From Pegoplata infirma (lineage: Eukaryota; Arthropoda; Insecta; Diptera; Anthomyiidae), in assembly GCA_963921195.1 (NCBI GenBank), contig OY992537.1, positions 147,491,841-147,555,840 on the forward strand: a DNA stretch of 64,000 bases, written 5' to 3'. Of the stretch, positions 55,605 to 64,000 are shown piece after piece. The translations under genes and the position numbers were made by a program. Positions within the stretch are counted from its first letter, which is position 1, and every line of letters begins with the position of its first letter. The notes below the pieces were generated by a model, which saw only the letters and a list, made by a program, of their open reading frames with translations, made no database searches and was not told the DNA's origin.

Positions 55605-56127
55605 GGTTTTTAAGATATAACCGGTTAAAATTTCAAAATTGAACTTGTTACTGGCGACGGAGTTTACATTTGGCCTACAAAAATGAAAATTACTTGTTTA
55701 AAATCGCTAACTAATATCCGGATTGTTGTTAGTTATGTAGAACGCCAATCTATACGACGTTGTACATTAAAAAATATGCAAATACTTTAACCCATATATG
55801 AGATATTACACGATTACATGGTTTGGTTGACATTTTTTGATTTCACCCATATACAAATCTATGTTCCTATACAATATTGTATATGACTATATCATTTCTT
55901 TTTTACTCTGTGTATGCAAATTTGAACCAGATTTACAAAAAAAAATGTTTTTTACGATTAAAATTATATTTTGTTACCATCGATTGACTTATATACAAAA
56001 AGATAACTGCAATATCGGTGCATATAAATAATTTAACCAATATTGTCCTACTTGCAAAATACTCTGCTTAAAAAAATACTTTTACATAGAAAAATGTTGG
56101 AAAGGGTAAGTTTTCATTAATATATAT

Positions 56128-57058
56128 CGTCGAACTATATTCAATAAATACCTACTCGAAAAAGCTTACTGTTCAGGAGAGCTAAAAAACTAGTTATTTC
56201 GCATATTATTGCAAAAATAAACAATGTACCTTCCACAAGATGGTTTAAATATTCTAAACAATTTTTACCTATGCAAAAATTTTTATATTTTGCACTTGTT
56301 TGCGTATTTTTCAGAGATGGCATTTATTACTATATCAAAAAACAAATATTTTTTTAGAGTTGGCATATTTTGTCGGAAAATAAAAATAATTTTTTTTTTT
56401 GGAAAAAATTTAAAAAAAAATTTTTTTTTTGGTTTTTATTATCCTTAGTACGGTAATTGCAAACACTGAACAAGAAATTAAAAATCTTTGCATATTTTTA
56501 AAAGTTACTAGCTCCGAAAGCCTTTTAATCTCAGGGTGGTCAACTTTGGCACTCTGTAACTCACGCTGTATTGCAACAGGGTCACTCCAAACTAGCTATT
56601 TTGAAAGCTTATATCATTGACTTTATTTGCCCCATTCATAATGTTTCAATCTGATAAATAGTTTGAAAGTTACATAAATATAAGCAATTTTTTTTTTGCA
56701 AACACTATTTACCGATATTTTCAAAATGGCAATATCTCGAGAACCAGTCATTAGATATCAAAATCTTTACAAGATTCGTTTTTAGCATGGCAAATGCAAT
56801 AAGATATGTGGTCTAATTTTTTTTTTTTTAATTTTTTGAAAAATTTTTGGAAATTTACAATGGGAGTTGGCATTTATTTCCACCAAAAAATATGTACTTT
56901 GAGTTAGCACAATAACAAAAATGGATGTAAAACGACCACAAATTATTTTTTAGCTCTGAAATTTTTATGGCAGATAGGTATTACATAGGGGAGCTATTTG
57001 CCATCGGAAACTCATTTCCGTCAAATTTGAGTTGGCATATTTTGAATATAGGTTCACG
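56128..57058. mobile_element. ATAT-flanked DNA element, copy 2
   Basis: ATAT at 56124-56127 and 57059-57062. Ends CGTCGAACTATATTCAA and, inverted, CGTGAACCTATATTCAA. Inner sequence matches copy 1 (20928-27120), for example GACGGAAATGAGTTT in both. 931 bp, no coding frame. Confidence 0.78.
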
Positions 57059-57884
57059 ATATAATGAATTTTAAAATCATGTTTTAATTTTTTTTGCAGT
57101 TCATCGTCATAACAAGTATAAGTGTGGACATTTTATTCCAAAACAAGATGAACTGGTAATTTTCGTATTCAAAATGTCGAAAAAAAAACAATATTATTGA
57201 GTACTTTGATGTTGAAGAAAATTAAACTACGCAGCTACGTTAAGCTTTCACAACTTGGAGGAGGAGAGGGCATATGCACCACCATAATGTTATCACTACG
57301 ATTCCAATACTACAAACATCCCTTAATGTCTAAATAGAAAGATCGTATAAGCAGTTTTGATACAGAGTTACGAGTTGAAGAAATTCAACTATACGCAGCT
57401 ACGTTAAGCTCTTCTACTTGGAGGAGAGAACATACGCGCCACCATAACGTTATCACTACGATTTTAACACTACAAACTATTTTGAAATCCCTAACTGTCG
57501 CAATAGCAAATTGGAGATGGATAGAACATATATGATGTTTGAAGATCGAGTTAGGAGTTACAGAAAATTCAACCATGCGCAGCAACGTTCAGCTCACTCA
57601 ACTTGGGGGAAAGGGCATAAACACCACCATAACATTATCACTACGATTTCAACACTACAAACTTTTGACATCCCTTACTGTCGAAAATGAAAAGAACGTA
57701 TAATCAGTTTTGAGGTTGAGTGACGATTTGGGAAGGACAACGTTTTTACTAACAATCACAAGAAGCCTGTCACCCTTACCTACATGGAAAATATTGTCGG
57801 CATGATGGTGTAAATAGTTTACATATCCCTCTCCTTCAAATATCCTAACAAACCCAGCAAAATTTTCGGTTGCAAAGAACCGAT

Positions 57885-58030
57885 TGTGGAACAACTTATA
57901 CTTCCCTAGAACCTGTTCTTATTCTTGTGCAACACCGATTCTATTTACAAAGGGATTGTCACAAAAGCAACAGGTGTTTGTAAGCAAAATTAGAACATCT
58001 TTTTGTTCCTCGGAATCGGTTCTAGAAGTA
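57885..58030. repeat. Short inverted-repeat fragment
   Basis: GAACAACTTATACTTCCCTAG near 57890 and an inverted relative around TTCTAGAAGTAAAATATGGA near 58020 form an imperfect pair. This may be a small MITE; ends are uncertain. Confidence 0.35.
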
Positions 58031-58081
58031 AAATATGGAACAGAAATAAGAATTAAAGAAATATATTGAATTGCATTAATT

Positions 58082-58270
58082 TATTTAACAAAAATAAAGA
58101 CATCATATGTATGTAAATGGAATATTTACAACACACATTTATCCTTTTTCGCCTCCAAAGTTGCATTTTGGGCCTATTTAACAAAAATAAAGACATCATA
58201 TGTATGTAAATGGAATATTTACATTTTTTAAAACACATCCTTTTTCGCCTCCAAAGTTGCATTTTGGGCC
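58082..58270 (+). repeat. Tandem pair, about 93-bp unit
   Basis: TATTTAACAAAAATAAAGAC starts at 58082 and 58175, and each unit closes with CCAAAGTTGCATTTTGGGCC. The second unit has a few extra bases. Confidence 0.85.
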
Positions 58271-58298
58271 TTACAATAATGACATACCAGAACGTGGA

Positions 58299-58935
58299 CA
58301 CAGACTATAAACAGACTCGACAGTAGGGTTTTATGAGAAAAAATGGGGGAAAAAAAAGTAGTTCTGAACCATATGGTTAATATTTTCAAATTATTCTACG
58401 AATTAGGTTAGAAAGAGAAAACTGATATAACGCGCCATAAGAAAAATAGATGCCAGATCGGTTTTTGTTGTTTCACTCACTCCTAAGTCGTAGAAAGTGT
58501 TGCCATGTTAGCGTAAAACGGACTAAAAACCGCTCTGTTTTCTCCTAAAATCGCTCAGATTTTCCCCACTTTTTCTTATAAAACTTTACTGTCGAGTCTG
58601 TTTATAGTCTGTGACTTAGGCACAGACTAATACAGACTTGACATAAGTGTCAGGTGTCAAAAAAGTTTTCTTTAACCATATGGTTGATATTTTCAAATTA
58701 TTCTACGAATTAGGTTAGAAAGAGAAAACTGATATAACGCGCCATAAGAAAAATGGATGCCAGATCGGTTTTTGTTGTTTCACTCACTCCTAACTCGTAG
58801 AAAGTGTTGCCATTTTAGCGTAAAACGGACTAAAAGCCGCTGTGTTTCTCCTAAAATCGCTTAGTTTTTCCCCAGTTTTTCTTATAAAACTCTACTGTCG
58901 AGTCTGTATTTAGTGTGTGACTTAGGAGTGAGTGA
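58299..58935. repeat. Cluster of CACAGAC inverted-repeat modules, damaged
   Basis: The order is a partial A arm, B, inverted A (58299-58613), then ACTTAGG, B, inverted A (58621-58919), then a stub of inverted B cut by the hAT element at 58936. The modules are those of the complete copy at 59731-60337. Each A carries CGACAGTAGAGTTTTATAAG or its complement, and each B carries AACCATATGGTTAATATTTT. Confidence 0.7.
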
Positions 58936-60361
58936 CAGGGTCGCCAGTTTTTTTTTGGATGCCATCCCCAAATTAAAATTTCCCATCCCCAAAAATCCCC
59001 AAGAAAAAAATTTCTCAAAATTTACTACGCGCAAAAAACACTTGCAACCCATCAAGTGCTTTTGAGTAATTTAGCCAATTTTTTAGAACAAAAACTTGGT
59101 TAAATTAACCAAGTTTAGAACAAACACTTGGTTAATTTATTTTACACAGAAACTTGGCTAAAAAGTGTAAGTGTATTTTGTGTGTTTAGCGATTAGCACA
59201 TCATTTGAAACCGCCAATGTTTCGATAAGAATTATGATAAAATTCGAAAACCAACGGAAATGTTTTATTACGGATGGATAACTCAGGAATTTTAAATTTA
59301 CACACCAGCGATAGAGTACTTTATTGGTCCAAATTTGATTTAATCTTGTTTTATATCTTAAATTCCCTCAAAAGTTTTCTCAGCAAACATGAGTCATCGG
59401 CCCTAAGAAATTGTTTGTACCCTTTAAAAACAACAACGAAAATTCTTTTAAGGTTTGATATACATATTGCCGTAAAACCCCTTAAATTTTTATAAATACT
59501 AACTCCGGAATATGTATCTAAAACGTTGTATTGCTTTTTAAGAATTTAAGATGTCGTTAAAGACCAGTATTTTCAATGGATGTACTTTTATACTTTTTTT
59601 CTACAGAAAAAACTATTGAATTTTGGAAACTTTCTATAATAGATTTAAAGGATATACTATAAAAAATTTATGAAAATTTACAATTTGGTTTAAAGAAAAA
59701 GAAAATCATTATAACATGATACCACTACGACACAGACTAAATACAGACTCGACAGTAGAGTTTTATAAGAAAAAATGGGGAAAAACTAAGCGATTTTAGG
59801 AGAAAACACAGCGGTTTTTAGTCCGTTTTACGCTAACATGGCAACACTTTCTACGACTTAGGCACAGACTAATACAGACTCGACATAAGTGACAGGTGTC
59901 AAAAAAGTATTCTTTAACCATATGGTTAATATTTTCAAAATATTCTACGAATTAGGTTAGAAAGAGAAAACTGATATAACGCGCCATAAGAAAAATGGAT
60001 GCCAGATCGGTTTTTGTTGTTTCACTCACTCCTAAGTCGTAGAAAGTGTTGCCATGTTAGCGTAAAACGGACTAAAAACCGCTGTGTTTTCTCCTAAAAT
60101 CGCTTAGTTTTTCCCCATTTTTTCTTGTAAAACTCTACTGTCGAGTCTGTATTTAGTCTGTGACTTAGGAGTGAGTGAAACAACAAAAACCGATATGGCA
60201 TCCATTTTTCTTATGGCGCGTTATATCAGTTTTCTCTTTCTAACCTAATTCGTAGAATAATTTGAAAATATTAACCATATGGTTAAAGAATACTTTTTTG
60301 ACACCTGTCACTTATGTCGAGTCTGTATTAGTCTGTGACTACGATCCAGGTTTTGACAGAC
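58936..60361. mobile_element. hAT-like MITE with CAGGGTCGCCAG end, copy 2, truncated
   Basis: It matches copy 1 (33986-35406) from its left end through the CAAGTGCTTTTGAGTAATTT and ATACCACTACGA segments. It is missing about 450 bp relative to copy 1 near 59640, and similarity ends at about 60361, so the right terminus is lost. It is interrupted at 59731-60337. Confidence 0.7.
59731..60337. mobile_element. CACAGAC element: interlaced inverted repeats A-B-A'-B'
   Basis: ACTACGA flanks it at 59724-59730 and 60338-60344. Arms: A 59731-59862, B 59863-60042, A inverted 60031-60162, B inverted 60163-60337. Ends CACAGACTAAATACAGACTC and ...GTATTAGTCTGTG. Removing it restores the host hAT sequence (CACTACGATCCAGG). 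No ORF. A 7-bp duplication is unusual. Confidence 0.8.
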
Positions 60362-61217
60362 CGTTTGTTTATTTTTGGTATGACCCAAAGACCATTTTTG
60401 GGAAAATGGAGTTAGGAATCAATTGTATATGATTAATATGTCCTCTTTCTTTTTTTATATATCGTATAAATTAGAAGATATCCAGCCCTAACTTTGCTTC
60501 ATATCCCCAATATTAAAATTGTCTTAACATTGGTTTGCTGCATACGCCAATTTTCTGCACATGTGTCAGGTGCGCCTCATAGAGGGTTAAGCTTATTGCT
60601 TAAGACGACGGTATTTAAAAAGAAGAAGAGTTGAAAGATAAATAAAGAAAAGTGGTGCCAAGTTGATAGGGTATTAGGGAATTTTTATTTGTTTTTGTTG
60701 AAGATGAGTCGGAGAAAAAAAAAAGGGTAAAGGAAAAAAGAAAGGAAGTAGAAATTCTTTCCTTTTTTATGCTGCTTTGGAAGAGGACGGTCACGTTCAA
60801 CGAGGAGAAAAAAAACAACTTGAAGGAAGGAGAAAGCCGCCATACTTTATTGAAGATAAACGCATGTAATTGGTACAAAAAAAGTTAAAATTTCAAAAGT
60901 TTTACCATTGTTAAACCTACGTTAAATTAAAGTAAAAATAAATCAAACAAAACAATAATAAAAAAAATAATTTTAAAACAAAACGGCGTGCTAAGCAGAA
61001 ACCTCTGACCGTTCCTGCAGTTGTTCCTTGGGTTGACGCAGCATCAGCACAACGCAACTTTTTGGAAGCACCGCCCATCCTGGGGTGCCAGGTATTCCTC
61101 TGGTTTTACAAAATTTTACGGATTTTACGCCGGACCACTGACGAACAATACTGACCGCTCTGAAATAAAGAGAAATACATATATGCATTAATTTTTTTTA
61201 TTCTCCAAAATTACATA
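60362..61217. other. Possible host sequence with higher GC; no named gene
   Basis: Not recognisable as a repeat. Polypurine stretches on the plus strand (60607-60840) are followed by a GC-richer block (60985-61160). A plus-strand frame that is open from about 60727 to 60873 and a minus-strand exon candidate (60991-61159) are both possible; neither has a family that I recognise. Confidence 0.4.
60991..61159 (-). other. Candidate terminal coding exon of an unidentified gene
   Basis: On the minus strand a good 3' splice site (TTCTCTTTATTTCAG) is followed by 169 bp that are open to a TAG. The peptide has an IVRQWSGVKSV segment and a GIPGTPGW segment. A minus-strand AATAAA lies about 140 bp downstream (60846-60851). 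Base composition is near 50 percent GC, unlike its neighbours. The complementary strand is also open over most of this block and has a CAG/GTATTC donor-like site at about 61090, so strand and coding status are uncertain. It could also be an unrecognised repeat. Confidence 0.25.
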
Positions 61218-61845
61218 CACACAAAAAAATAATCGAGGTAACAATACCTTAGCTGGCATAGGTATTTATTTTTTCTTTGAAATCAAAAATATAAGGTTTA
61301 TTACCTTAGCAATATGTAATTTAAATACCTATTGGCTATGCAACTTTTACTATTCCAATTAGGTAGAACTTCGAAAAATTTTTTGACAATAATTTTAAAA
61401 TTAATAAAAAATACAAACATCAAAAATTTTTAGAATATTTTGTAAAATATATTAAACGCAATAAAAATCAAATCATAAAAATTAACAATTCGCGAAAAAT
61501 TAGACCAGCAAGGTAAATAACTTAATTAGCAAATTAATTATGTAAAAATAAATCAATTATTTTACAGTTTTTTAGATAACGTAAACATAAAGAAGTCTTC
61601 AAGAACTAAGGATCCAGTTTAAAGAAGCATCATTTACAAAAAAACTCATCAAGAATACTAGAATTAAGAAAAATCTCAGAATCAACCGTATTTCCACATA
61701 GAAAAAATGCAAAAGACATTTTTCTATAAAAAATATTTCAAAATCTGCGAATTTTGTGTAAAAAAAGTCTCAGAATCTGAAAATCTTTCAGTCTCAGTTC
61801 CATAAATGTTTTCTGCAAAAGTTATTTGATTCTGAAACAAATCTC

Positions 61846-62495
61846 AGATTCTGATACATTTTTTCTACAGAAAAATTTTCAGATTCCGATACATTTTTTC
61901 TATAGAAAAATTCTCAGATTCTGAGACATTTTTTCTATAGAAAAATTCTCAGATTCTGAGACATTTTTTCTATAGAAAAATTCTCAGATTCTGAGACATT
62001 TTTTCTATAGAAAAATTCTCAGATTCTGAGACATTTTTTCTATAGAAAAATTCTCAGATTCTGAGACATTTTTTCTACAGAAAAATTCTCAGATTCTGAG
62101 ACATTTTTTCTATAGAAAAATTCTCAGGTTCTGAGACATTTTTTCTATAGAAAAATTCTCAGATTCTGAGACATTTTTTTTATAGAAAAATTCTCAGATT
62201 CTGAGACATTTTTTCTATAGAAAAATTCTCAGATTCTGAGACATTTTTTCTATAGAAAAATTCTCAGATTCTGAGACATTTTTTCTATAGAAAAATTCTC
62301 AGATTCTGAGACATTTTTTCTATAGAAAAATTCTCAGATTCTGGAACATTTTTTCTATAGAAAAATTCTCAGATTCTGAGACATTTTTTCTATAGAAAAA
62401 TTCTCAGATTCTGAGACATTTTTTCTATAGAAAAATTCTTAGATACTGAGACATTTTTTCTATAGAAAAATTCTCAGATTCTGAGACATTTTTTC
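61846..62495 (+). repeat. 35-bp minisatellite, forward block, about 18 units
   Basis: The unit has two parts: TTTTTCTATAGAAAAA, a perfect palindrome, and CTCAGATTCTGAG, a palindrome around one central base. The period of 35 is exact in the core (CTATAG at 61900, 61935, 61970). Units are nearly identical, with isolated variants such as CTACAG. Confidence 0.92.
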
Positions 62496-62499
62496 TGAG

Positions 62500-63530
62500 A
62501 TTTTTCTATAGCAAAATGATTCAGAATCTGAAATTTTTTCTATAGAAAAATCTCTCAGAATCTGAGAGTTTTTCTATACAAAAATTTATCAGAATCTGAG
62601 ATTTTTTCTACACAAAAATGTCTTAGAATCTGAGATTTTTTCCATACAAAAATGTCTCAGAATCTGAGATTTTTCTATACAAACATGTCTCAGAATCTGA
62701 CATTTTTTCTATAGAAAAATGTCTTAGAATCTCAATAGAAAAAATCTCTCGATTTCTTTAGAAAACTCAGAGATTTTTTTCAATTTCTATTGAAAAATAG
62801 CTCAGATTCTGAAAACTTTTGAAAAGAAAAAACGTCTCAGAATCTCAGAGTTTTTCTATAGAAAAATACTCAGATTTTTAGACATTTTTCCTACAGAAAA
62901 ATGTCTCTGAGAATCTGAGATTTTTTCTATAGAAAAAAATTTATCAGAATCTGAGATTTTTTCTATTCAAAAATGTCTCAGAATATGAGATTTTTTCTAT
63001 ACAAAAATGTATCAGAATCTAAGATTTTTACTATACAAAAATGTCTCAGAATCTGAGATTTTTTCTATACTAAAACTTATCAGAATCTCAGATTTTTTCT
63101 ATACAAAAATGTCTCAGAATTTGTGATTTTTTTCGATACAAAAATGTCTTAGAATCTGAGAGTTTTTCTATTCAAAAATGTCTCAGAATCTAAGATTTTT
63201 TTCTATACAAAAATGTCTCAGAATCTCAGATTTTTTCTATAAAAAAATGTCTCAGAATCTGAGATTTTTTCTATACAAAAATGTCTCAGAATCTGAGATT
63301 TTTTCTATAGAAAAATGTCTCATAATCTAAGATTTTTTCTTTAGAAAAATGTCTCAGAATCGGAGATTTTTTCTATTGAAAAATGTGTCAGAATCCGAAA
63401 TTTTTTATATAGTAAAATTGTCAGATTCTAACTCTTAGATTCTGAAAATTTTTTCTGTAGAAAAATTCTCAAACTCTGAGAGATTTTTTCTACAGAAAAG
63501 TTTTAGAATCTGGGAGTATTTCTATTTAAA
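62500..63530 (-). repeat. 34-35 bp minisatellite, inverted and more diverged block, about 29 units
   Basis: Units read TCTCAGAATCTGAGATTTTT then CTATACAAAAATG, that is, the reverse complement of the forward block with CTATAG changed to CTATAC in many units. Divergence rises toward the right. Confidence 0.85.
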
Positions 63531-64000
63531 AATGTTTAATAACAGAAAAATTTTCAGATTTTGAGTTTTTCATAAAGTTCTAAGACATTTTTCTTATTAT
63601 CAACGTTTGTTTAAAATTTGTAAGCATTCAAAAAATTAAAATAAAATAGAAATTAATTAAAAATAATAAACTTTTCGTAGTTTTTATTTAAATTTTAAAA
63701 GGAAATGGTGTAAAAAAGCCATTACTAATACAAGGTAATACTACCAAATTATTTACGTAATATCACCTATTTATCAATGCTATTTTACCTAAAAAGCTAA
63801 GGTATATTTCTGTCAACCATAATAAATTTTCGAACATACGAATTACCTTAGCTTTTAAGTAACATTACCTTTTTACTTAGCAAATGCCCCGTTTGCCTGG
63901 CGCTAAGGTATTTTTATACTATAATTTTAGGTAATATTACCTCGATTTTTTTTTGTGTGTATTTAAAAATATATAAACAAAATTAGGAAAAACATTTTTT

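Larger units (their letters stand above)
47158..55908. mobile_element. Composite 8.75-kb insertion with CCCGAGTAAAAAA ends
   Basis: It starts CCCGAGTAAAAAAAATAATC and ends, inverted, CAGAGTAAAAAAG. The flanks join as in the uninterrupted copies. The outer parts (47158-47886 and 55614-55908) are rich in AATCTGRTC and ATATGTGACC-like phrases, so it looks like a third CCCGR-type family. The phrase GACGGAGTTTACA recurs at 48918, 49237, 49252, 49371 and 55655. Nested inside: two hAT MITEs, a CACGC MITE with a LINE, and a minisatellite element. The right terminus is decayed, so the exact end is uncertain. Confidence 0.6.
46957..57858 (-). mobile_element. CCCGR-group element, copy 4, reverse orientation, split by two insertions
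   Basis: CCCGGCTAAAAATAAATGTG starts at 46957 and is the reverse complement of the right end of copies 1-3. Own DNA: 46957-47157, 55909-56127 and 57059-57858, collinear (reversed) with copy 1. It lacks the other terminus: homology stops at about 57858, after AACAAACCCAGC. The two inserts are 47158-55908 and 56128-57058. Confidence 0.82.
61218..63959. mobile_element. TA-flanked MITE with CACACAAAAAAAT ends, filled with a minisatellite
   Basis: TA at 61216-61217 and 63960-63961. Ends CACACAAAAAAATAATCGAG and, inverted, CACACAAAAAAAAATCGAGG; both are followed by GGTAA and ACCTTAGC repeats. Between the arms lies a 34-35 bp minisatellite in two orientations. No ORF. Confidence 0.85.

Noticed and set aside
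61846..62495. Regular array resembling a CRISPR
   Set aside because: There are no unique spacers; the units are directly adjacent and nearly identical, it has no cas genes, and the context is eukaryotic.

Overview
The window looks like AT-rich intergenic or heterochromatic DNA from an insect, most probably a brachyceran fly. The evidence is: a copia element whose primer-binding site matches the inside of initiator Met tRNA, Ty3/gypsy elements, a Tc1-like element, Transib-like and hAT-like elements, an RTE-type LINE, and a dispersed repeat of a kind I associate with fly genomes (GACGGA microsatellite followed by a GTATACCCCCAT motif). I see no bacterial-style operons, no tRNA or rRNA genes, and no host gene I can name. 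One small block near 60.99-61.16 kb has higher GC and a plausible splice acceptor and could be a host exon.

Layout. 1-3334: copy 1 of a palindrome-rich DNA element (ends CCCGGCTAAAAAT, called the CCCGR group here), interrupted by a degenerate Tc1-like element (1582-3239). 3369-27377: copy 2 of the same element. Its 2.4 kb body is split into four pieces by (a) a copia element (3394-16112) that contains a gypsy element (4218-12464), which contains a long-inverted-repeat element (5993-9499), which contains copy 3 (6608-9003); (b) a Transib-like element (17401-20115); (c) an ATAT-flanked element (20928-27120) that contains a second Transib-like element (21703-27020), which contains a CCCGR relative (21979-24501) filled with small MITEs, one of which is inserted into its own kind. 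Target-site duplications support most of these steps.

27.4-36.9 kb holds MITEs, a 767-bp tandem duplication, a perfect 276-bp inverted repeat and a hAT-like element. 36894-44091 is a hAT-like element with an 8-bp target duplication that hosts a second, defective gypsy element (37226-42883); two MITEs sit inside that gypsy, one of them in its 3' LTR. 44.1-46.4 kb is MITEs. 46957-57858 is CCCGR copy 4 in reverse orientation, split by an 8.75 kb insertion that carries two TTCCCGGGAA-type hAT MITEs, a full-length RTE-type LINE with an intact ORF, and a GGTAACGG minisatellite element. 58.3-60.4 kb is a cluster of interlaced inverted repeats around a truncated hAT copy. 61218-63959 is a TA-flanked element filled with a 34-35 bp double-palindrome minisatellite that switches orientation in the middle.

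Functionally the window is a record of transposition. The copia and both gypsy elements have identical or nearly identical LTRs and the LINE ORF is intact, so insertion has been recent. Every retrotransposon coding region except the LINE is broken by insertions or frameshifts. Element boundaries come from reading terminal repeats and duplications by eye; family names rest on terminal sequence, duplication length and visible protein motifs, not on database searches.
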